The position numbers and the translations under genes are program-made. 64,000 bases of DNA from assembly GCF_032854445.1 (NCBI RefSeq), contig NC_088298.1, positions 1,041,474 through 1,105,473 of the forward strand, given 5' to 3'. Of this stretch, positions 57,439-64,000 are shown piece by piece (the first letter of the stretch is position 1; each line of letters opens with the position of its first letter). The DNA is from Liolophura sinensis. Its lineage: Eukaryota > Mollusca > Polyplacophora > Chitonida > Chitonidae. Under the pieces are notes generated by a model that saw only the letters and a program-made list of their open reading frames with translations, did not search any database and was not told the origin of the DNA.

Positions 57439-60434
57439 CCCTTTCTTTCCCGCTATATGAAATACCTGCTTGAAAATTCACAAACTTTGCACAAATGATA
57501 CACTTGATATCCTATTTTCATTTTCATGACTAAAAACCCCATTGGACGGTTGCCATGGAAACTGGGCAACGTTGCCATATGGCACCACTGGGTTATAAGA
57601 TCACATGTTCAACGAAATTTTTTCCCTTGACTGCATTTGAGTCTGATGCTACAAAGACAAGAAAGCATGATTATAATGCTCAAACAACTTTATTCCAAAG
57701 TCGCGTTTGATTATACATCAAAACTGTTAAACCAATAGTCCATCTAGTAACATTCATGCTGTCTTGCATCAACATTATTACCAAATTAATAGTAGCATAA
57801 TAGCATATAGTCCAAATTAAAGCTTAGCTTGCCGTAAAATAGAAAAGTTTACAGTGGTAAGATAGGAAAACTGTATTAATCATTCAAATGTTAAAAATTC
57901 TCAAACCGTGCACAAATGTTGGGTCTGTTAAACCACCAACAGAAAAGTGAGCGATTATATCAAAACTGTGGAATCCGAATGCCAACAAATCCCTGCATAA
58001 CAACCGCAAAGTTTGTCAAATGTTCGTCACATAGCATTCCTGTATGAGTCGATTGCACAGTTGCAATTATCCCATGTGAAAATGAACGAAGCAATTATTC
58101 CTGCCATTTAGGCACAGTCCAACATCGCATTTTGCCACACTTGATGCGTGTGAAACCATCTGGGCAGTTCTTGCAGCGAAGTCCTCTTGTCAGCATGGAT
58201 TGGCCAGTGAGCAAGAGCATCAAAGCGCACATCGTCAACGGGAACAACTGCTGGAGGATGTCGCTTCGTTGGCGGAGGAGGACCACCGGCATCATCTAGG
58301 GATGGGCGGCCGCGTTTCCGAATGGGGTCTTTTCCTGCCTGAATGAGACTGTGGGCAATTGAAGCTCGAAATTCCCTCAGTGGAAGTGTTTTACGACTGT
58401 CTTCCTGTAGTTGTGTCATATGGCGTCTGTACAATAGCCACGTCAAAGCAGTAGAAGACAAGTCGCATGAACCATTTTCTACTCCTTATGTTTGTTCTGT
58501 ACAACTCGATCAGCATGTCCGCCAGGTCAACGCCGCCCATGTGATGATTGTACTCCTTCACAATCAGTGGCCTATTCACGTCTATCTTTTGTTTAGCACA
58601 AGCAGACCAGCGGCGACACGTATCGACAGGCTCAGTTCCACAGAAAGATGATACGAGATGTACAGCTTTGTTATCGTGCCACTTGACAACTGTTATGGCG
58701 CTGTCCCTGTCAGACCTATAGTCAAAGCTACCCCGGCCGTTATCCTTTAGCTGCTTATCACTTGCAAGTTGGCATCCCCCCATCCTGTCACGACGTATTG
58801 TAGCCACAGCCCAGATGTTTCGTTCCGCAAGTGTTCTCACTAGGTCAACGGATGTGAACCAGTTGTCGAAGTACACCTTGAAATTTCCCTCCAGTTTCAT
58901 ACTTTTGCCTGTGTATACCTCAAAATCATACATGATGCCGGGGGATCCCGCCCTAGTGAAAACCTGGAAACCCCACTTGTGCGGCTTGTTTTTGTTGTAC
59001 TGTTTTAGGCTACTGCGGCCCTTGAAGGCAACTATTTGCTCATCGATGCTTTGACACTCCTCAGGTTCTAACTTACCCATTTCAACCCGAAGCATATCTA
59101 GGAGGGGTCTGTTTTTAAACAATGGATCATAGTTTGGGTCTTCTCTACCTCGTACATTGCTGTTGTCGTTGAAGTGAACATATCGGAGAAGACATTCAAA
59201 TCGATTTCGAGACATGACATCGGCAACTGAAGAAAATCTGGAGTCATTGGACCAATACATTCGATATGATGGACAAGGGAAAAAACCTATCATGAGCAAA
59301 ATACCTATGAATTGTTCAATCTCATCGGTACTGGCCTTTATTTCCTTGCCATCCTTCTGCATGGCGAACAGGTTTGTCTGGTCAGCAATATACTGAATAC
59401 ATTCCTGATTGATGAACATTTTGAAGTATTCCATCGGAGTAGGTAAATCCATTGGTGGGTCTTGAAAATCTCCGCCCGTGAAATCTGTGTCGCGAAATTC
59501 TGGAAGTACTTTCTTCCATTTATAGACGGAGCGTTTAGTTTTTGATGTTCCAGCTGATTTAGAGGTTGATGGAGTCGCATTCCCACTGTCCTCGTCCGAA
59601 GAAGTGTCCGTGGGCTCATTATCACTGGTGGCATCATGTTCTACTTCATAGTCCAAGCCGTCATCTGACGGATCAGACGATTTGGGCTGATCAAGTTCAT
59701 CACCTGAGCTGAGGTCAATATCTGAAAGTTCACCACTAGGAATAAATATCAGCTTTAGTACCTTATCGACACTCAACGACTTTGCCATCTGCAAAGTAAT
59801 AAAATACACTGGTTAGTTTGGGTAAACAAGCATTTTCCAGCACAAAAATATCCGATGCGAAATAACAGTCTAACAACAGCTACTACATTTAAATCTTTGT
59901 TAAAACGTCCCTATCACAGTTTCGAAGTTGTGCGAAACAATTGAACGAAGGAAAGCATCACGTATGCCCTTGATGGACCACTGTAGAAACTCAGTTACTA
60001 CATCACCATTGTTTTGATTTTTACTGTAATTTTGCTAATCAGTTCCCACTGTTGCCAAATGGATACAACTAAAATTTAAAAAATCGAACAAAGTATAAAA
60101 GCTAGTAATTATTTTGATTTATTAGTGGACGTTATTAGTGTAATGTTTGTTTACAAAATGCACTTCAAAATATGTGTGAAGAGATAAGTCATTTGTGTAT
60201 ATTTACCGTAGCAATCCGGGATGTCAGACACGTGCATTGTGATCTTCCAACATGGCACACTTCAACTGGTCACGTGACGGTCATGTGATAGTTTGGCGGT
60301 AACTGACACTGTAGGTCGCAGAGTCTACATCTATAGAACACCATATAAGCCCACTGTAGCCGAAAGACAACAGCTTCGCGTAATCTACGTGTTGATATAC
60401 ATTGTTGCATTTGTCTACGTTGGGAAAGAAAGGG
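57439..60434 (-). mobile_element. Complete-ended piggyBac element (2,996 bp)
   Basis: ccctttctttccc at 57439-57451 and its exact reverse complement at 60422-60434 form 13-bp inverted termini. TTAA lies directly outside on both sides (57435-57438 and 60435-60438). The transposase gene is inside on the minus strand. It interrupts exon 2 of the Tc1-type gene. Confidence 0.97.
58067..59788 (-). pseudogene. piggyBac transposase (PGBD-like), C-terminal frame breaks
   Basis: Start chosen at MAKSLSVDKV, right after an acceptor 'actttgcag', so a 5' noncoding exon is likely. An acidic N-terminus (residues 20-75) precedes the catalytic core: SIDEQIVAFKG (Asp about 249), VYFDNWFTS (Asp about 308) and HHMGGVDLADML (Asp about 421 and 424). 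Near 58438 about ten bases are missing from FDVA..WLLYRRH and the frame shifts; one or two further shifts lie in the Cys-rich tail (RCKNCPDGFTRIKCGK, then CDVGLCLNGRNNCF), which in this family binds zinc and targets DNA. The core is intact and long, so the element is fairly young, but this copy is inactive as read. Confidence 0.92.
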
Positions 60435-61009
60435 TTAAACAGTATGTCAACCTATTGACCTGGTTTGCCCGTCTTACCATTTGGCAGTACCTGAAAAGAA
60501 AAAAAAATTTAGTCTTACTAGTTTTTTTTTTAGGTTTGAAATACATGTTCATGTAGGCCTACTGATAACCAACTTTAAGTTTGAGCGTGAACTTTAAAAT
60601 GACGTGTTGTTCCATACACGAAATGTACATGTAACCATTTACAATCAACAGTATTCTCTGGAAGTAACTGGTAAAATAATAATATGGAAAACTTTACTGC
60701 ATATTTTTTATTAGAAAGTTTATATATAATTGCCCAGTCACAATAAAAATTTATAGAATCCCATCTTTACCTGATTTCCTTCTTACACCATCCAAGTTTG
60801 CGGACATGCAGACGAATGCATTCCGAGCTGACCTGTATTCGGAAAATATCCAGCATCCTCTGCTGAATCTCTGACATGGTTGTGTCCCGATTGCATCGGA
60901 TACAGTGGTCGAGAGCATCACCATGAGCCGCCTTCAACTAGGATGGCCAGTAGTTGAGAATGTGACTTTGGTGTCGTTTTGGAGATCCATTTTTTGTGGT
61001 TTTGGGGAT

Positions 61010-61440
61010 CCGTTTTTTGTGGTGATGACGTCACACCTGCCAGCCGGAAGGGCTGGCAGATGTTGCAAATGTTGCCGGTGTGACGTCACCCCTTCGATGA
61101 GTGTTCGATCAGTTGACGCTGGGGAAGTTGGGTGGGTTTTTTCCACGCCGCGGGGCGTATGTGTATAGACTAGTGTAATATAGTGTACAGTATAACCGTA
61201 TAACAGTATAGGGAAAAAAGAGAGAAAAAAAGAGGCAAAACGTCGGCTTGTAAAGTCGAGTGGGACAGCTCGAAAAGAGCTCCCTGGCGCCAAAACGGGC
61301 CAATGGGTGAGCCGGATTTGCCCCAAAACTGCCCGATGGGGGGCCCGCAAAACGGACCAATCAGCGTGCGAGAAGAGGTTACGTAAGAAAAAAACGAACC
61401 AATCAGCGTGTGGTGAATTTCCGCGTGGATACGTACAAAA
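61010..61440 (+). promoter_or_regulatory. Promoter-like cassette, right copy (CCAAT x3, CRE x2)
   Basis: Upstream of the zinc-finger gene on the plus strand. Distal TGACGTCA palindromes at 61026-61033 and 61081-61088, a 'tatagtgtacagtataac' stretch near 61180, then CCAAT boxes near 61288 (ggccaatggg), 61352 (gaccaatcagcg) and 61397 (aaccaatcagcg). The order mirrors 28630-29030 read on the other strand, with roughly 80 percent identity over about 380 bp. Confidence 0.6.
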
Positions 61441-61720
61441 AGACAGGTGCAGCAGTAGCAGATCGCTGTAACATGCTACCACAAAGAGGTTAATCCCACT
61501 AATTGACTCATGTACATATGTAAATAGTATTCCAACGCACTGCTGTTATGTAACCAAAATATTCATGTGTTAAAAAAGGTAAAAAATAAAACACTGATTT
61601 GATGGGCCACGATATCCGCCAGGAAAGTGGCCCTAAAACCAGTAATTAAAAAAAAAATAGCAGATCACTTCACCTGAAGACACCAACCGAGCGAGCGAGC
61701 GAGCGAGTAAACAAGCAACG

Positions 61721-62152
61721 ATGGATCGAGAGGATTTCGAGGTTAATATGGAGAAGAAGACGTTGGAGGAGAAGAAGACGGCGAAGCTATTTACCTGCGA
61801 GGTGTGCGATCGAGGATTCACCCGACGCGATAGCTGGCGACGTCACCAAAAAACACAGCACGGCGATAAGGAGAAAAAGAAGAAGACGGAGAAGTATTTT
61901 TGCCGGGTGTGTGCCCAGCATTTTACCCTGCGGAATAACTGGCTTCAACACCAGCGGACGCATCACTAGCCCCAGACAAACAAAAAATTCACCTGTCCGA
62001 CCTGTGACCTGGCGTTTTTTCGCCGAGAACATTTGATCCGCCATCAACAGCGCCATGGCAACAAACGAGAACGTGTGTGGCATTGTGAAGACTGCGAGAA
62101 GTCTTTCTACCGGTTGTGGGATTGGCGGACCCATCAACGTGGGAAACGGCTC
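61721..62152 (+). CDS. C2H2 zinc-finger gene, probably of a Polinton-like element
   Basis: After an acidic/Lys-rich start (MDREDFEVNMEKKTLEEKK) come four fingers: CEVCDRGFTRRDSWRRH, CRVCAQHFTLRNNWLQH, CPTCDLAFFRREHLIRH and CEDCEKSFYRLWDWRTH, the last lacking its final His. A donor (CTCG|gtaagt) ends the exon at about 62152. C2H2 fingers of this style occur in Polinton-like genes of aquatic invertebrates, and its promoter matches that of the PC4-like gene. It appears broken at one point. A host zinc-finger gene is the alternative. Confidence 0.55.
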
Positions 62153-62204
62153 GGTAAGTTTTTTTTATTATTATTTTATTTTATTTTTCTCCGCCCCAAG
62201 CAGC

Positions 62205-62605
62205 AGGTTGAGTGACCTACTAACCCACGAGCCACCACAAACCTCCCACGCATTCCTCACCCTCTTCCCCTTTTCCCCCTTTCACCCGTTCTCCCGTTCT
62301 CCCTGCCTTGGCTGGTGACAATGTATTATGCTGTATGTTATGACGTCATCATATGTAAACAAACACGTACAAACATGTACGGCGACCGAGTCATTGTGTC
62401 CTGCTCGGGTTGAGTGACCTACTAACCCACGAGCCTCCCTCACAGCCCTCCCCCTCCCCCTCCCCTTTCTCCCTTTCCCCTTCCGCCTTGACTGGCGACA
62501 ATGCATTATAATGTATTATGATGTCTGTTATGACGTCGTCATATGTAAACAAACATGTACGGCGACCGAGTCATTGTGTCCTGCTCGGGCTGAGTGACCT
62601 ACTAA
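62205..62605 (+). repeat. Direct duplication, about 200-bp unit, two copies
   Basis: Both copies run from 'gagtgacctactaacccacg' through a pyrimidine-rich stretch, 'tgacgtc-tcatatgtaaac' and 'tgtacggcgaccgagtcatt' to 'gtcctgctcggg'. The start of a third copy follows at about 62590. Each unit has a CRE-like tgacgtc. Confidence 0.85.
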
Positions 62606-62639
62606 CGGGTTGGTTATATACCTTTTGATTCTCATCAAG

Positions 62640-63300
62640 AATGTTATTTATTTTCTGGGCCATTTATACGCGTACCTCTAGGCCGGAATATTCGACCTTA
62701 TAGACGGGTCGATTATATGAAAGAACCCACAAAGAACTAACAAAACCAGTAGAACATTATAATCCTGGTTTGTTGTCCGTGTAGACAAGGCGAGTGTATA
62801 CATCAGACTGATACGGAGTTTGCTTGACTTCAGTTTTGGATCCACTGTCTATACATCAAAACCTGAATCTTAGAAAAGATAGCGCTGTAGAGCGACGTGC
62901 CACCGAGGTGATCGGCCTTTTATAAGACAACCCCGGCTTGTAAAGTTGGAGGGAAACGCGGGGCGCGGGCCTAAGTGAGAGCACTAAAGGTGATGTATCA
63001 TTGGCGGGCGTGTTTTCATATATCCATCTCGGCTACATTTTCCCGCGCGTTTCATCCAGAATCCTCCGCCTGGCAGTGCCTGGCAGTCCCTGGCAGAGCT
63101 GTGCGCGTGACGCTACATTGTTGTCAGCCGGGATTGTGTTCACCTCGCCTGCTATGTATATATGTAATATATGTATATATGTCTAATACTGACAAGCCTA
63201 CCCTACACCGGCTGCATCGACTGACCTGCCTGCCTACCTCTCAACCAGCCTGCATTGAAAATACATAAGTAACAGCAATACATTATACATATACACAAGA
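62640..63300. other. No gene recognised
   Basis: Only short open frames. 'ccccggcttgtaaagt' near 62930 and 'attgttgtcagccggg' near 63117 echo the noncoding DNA at 61.2 and 24.4 kb, so this is probably more Polinton-like noncoding sequence. Confidence 0.4.
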
Positions 63301-63305
63301 AAATT

Positions 63306-63396
63306 TGGTGGGTTTTTTCCACACCGCGGGGTGTATGTGTATAGACTAGCGTGATATAGCGTGTAGTAGACTAGAGTACAGTATAACAGTATATGG
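63306..63396 (+). repeat. Partial second copy of the promoter-cassette 5' part
   Basis: 'ggtgggttttttccac', 'gcggggtgtatgtgtataga' and 'agtataacagtata' match 61126-61213 in the same orientation. No CCAAT boxes follow. Confidence 0.8.
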
Positions 63397-63599
63397 GATG
63401 TAGATATAGATAGATAAATAGAGAAAACAGTGGTTTGTTTGTTTCAGGCTGGGTGTGAATTAGGCAGAGTTTTAAGTACCTCTAAGTTTTAGGTATGAAT
63501 TAGGTGGAGTAGCAGGTTAGGAAGACTTTGAGGATTTGTGATAAAAAATATCAGAACAAGTACAATTGTACAATTAAAAGAAAAATGGGAAGACTGTGT

Positions 63600-63815
63600 C
63601 TGGTGTGGGGGTTTCTTTTCTTTCTTTTTTTTAGTGCTTAGATTGAGAAAGTACTCTTTCGAGAAGAGTTGGGTGGTCCTGAAAAGGGCCGTTGGAAAAG
63701 TGCTGTTTTTCTTTTTTTAAACAGCCATGTTTCTTTTTTTTCTTTTTTTAAACAGCCATTTTTTTTTCTTTTTTAACAGCCAGCTGTTTTTTTTTCTTTT
63801 TTTCTTTTTAACAAA
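63600..63815. repeat. Polypyrimidine tract with 'aacagccat' repeats
   Basis: Runs of T/C alternate with 'ttttaaacagccat' about four times between 63705 and 63790. Confidence 0.7.
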
Positions 63816-63855
63816 CAATTCACAACATGAAAACGATTAAAAACGGGACATACAA

Positions 63856-64000
63856 TTAATAAAAGAGACGAACAACACGTAAAATATATAAGTTACAAAA
63901 CGGACACCGCTGGGGGGTCGAGTCTGCGGGCACAGATGAGACAGATCGCTGCATGCCCGCAGGGTAGGAGGCACGCATCCGACGGTCTCTCATAGCAAAT
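63856..64000 (-). CDS. RING-finger C-terminus, cut by the window edge
   Basis: The minus strand from the edge reads ICYERPSDACLLPCGHAAIC then LICARRL: a RING-HC pattern (C-Y-x2-P-x-D-A, PCGH, C-x2-CA) like the C-terminal RING of IAP- and MIB-type E3 ligases. A CPFC pair just downstream would supply the last ligands. Such domains bind two zinc ions and recruit E2 enzymes. The N-terminus and any BIR domain lie beyond the window. Host gene or element-borne copy cannot be told. Confidence 0.55.
   Translation of the reverse strand, partial: FAMRDRRMRASYPAGMQRSVSSVPADSTPQRCPFCNLYILRVVRLFY

Larger units (their letters stand above)
55896..60937 (-). pseudogene. Intron-bearing Tc1-type (DD34E) transposase gene, split by piggyBac
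   Basis: Five exons with in-phase GT-AG junctions on the minus strand: e1 60937-60771 (MSEIQQRMLDIFRIQVSSE, VRKLGWCKKEI), e2 60490-60435 plus 57434-57286 (RYCQMVRRANQVNRL, QDCIFSDEASIEV), e3 57013-56890 (VHVWTGISYRGATKIRIFTG), e4 56561-56505 (GHRFIQDNDPKHTSRSTK), e5 56150-55896 (SHGINHWRTPLQSP, LNLLEMVWAILKANL, ending NGAASGY). Introns 1-4 start gtaaag, gtatga, gttaca and gtgaag. The Asp of FSDEA, the Asp of QDND and the Glu of LEMVW are all present, the last two 34 residues apart. Damage: one in-frame TAG after KRHKP, one frameshift before CWRSITPQLC, and the piggyBac insertion. Introns are unusual for Tc1; it may be a former host-adopted gene or an intron-bearing family. No termini were found. 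Confidence 0.85.

Noticed and set aside
28600-61440. The inverted cassettes as terminal inverted repeats of one 33-kb element
   Set aside because: Each cassette has its own gene pointing away from the interval, and the interval is filled with unrelated array and Tc1/piggyBac DNA; two separate element copies explain it better.

Overview
This is eukaryotic, intron-bearing, AT-rich DNA with almost no recognisable single-copy host gene and a dense load of transposons. A tRNA-derived SINE with a 'gcc-agcattatggtggg' body recurs in several copies. Together with metazoan-type Harbinger, hAT, Tc1, piggyBac, DIRS-like and Polinton-like relics, it points to an aquatic invertebrate, most likely a mollusc or other lophotrochozoan. 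That placement is inference from element types, not from a marker gene. LAYOUT. 1-2.4 kb: SINE remnants and two satellites with higher-order structure (61-bp monomers; about 29-bp monomers). 3.4-4.7 kb: two exon-like segments on the minus strand, the only hint of an ordinary host gene on the left, followed by a cluster of AACCCC-armed hairpins. 5.7-8.8 kb: a decayed DIRS-like (tyrosine-recombinase) retroelement fossil with a truncated LINE-like insertion inside it. 8.8-10.9 kb: small repeats and palindromes. 10.9-29.0 kb: a nested stack. Polinton-like fossil pieces on the minus strand (protein-primed DNA polymerase B at 21.36-23.55 kb, zinc-binding companion, PC4-like gene, small ORFs, and a C-terminal fragment at 10.94-11.24 kb) surround a Harbinger element. 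The Harbinger transposase gene (plus strand, 11.28-17.37 kb) is split by one intron that holds a three-exon hAT transposase gene. Its Myb/SANT partner gene (minus strand) lies at 18.75-21.10 kb. Two SINEs and, further right, a complete-ended Tc1 element (24,627-26,266) are also nested here. 30.6-52.9 kb: three direct tandem copies of a 7.42-kb unit, nearly identical. Each carries a 5'-cut hAT (ZMYM1-like) transposase gene followed by a multi-exon BEN-domain gene relic and an unclassified 0.76-kb repeat. A diverged inverted copy of that repeat lies just outside the array at 54.8-55.5 kb. 55.9-60.9 kb: a five-exon Tc1-type (DD34E) transposase gene on the minus strand. Its second exon is interrupted by a 2,996-bp piggyBac element with intact 13-bp inverted termini and TTAA duplications; removing the element with one TTAA restores the Tc1 reading frame exactly. 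61.0-64.0 kb: a promoter-like cassette homologous, in inverted orientation, to the one at 28.6-29.0 kb (CCAAT boxes plus paired TGACGTCA sites), a C2H2 zinc-finger gene, a direct duplication, and a RING-finger C-terminus running off the edge. HOW THE GENES RELATE. The proteins here act on DNA mobility rather than in a host pathway: Harbinger transposase with its Myb/SANT partner, hAT, Tc1 and piggyBac transposases, and replication proteins of a Polinton-like element. Most are broken. The most notable structures are the young 3x7.4-kb array, the three-level nest, the intron-bearing Tc1 gene split by piggyBac, and the duplicated promoter cassette.
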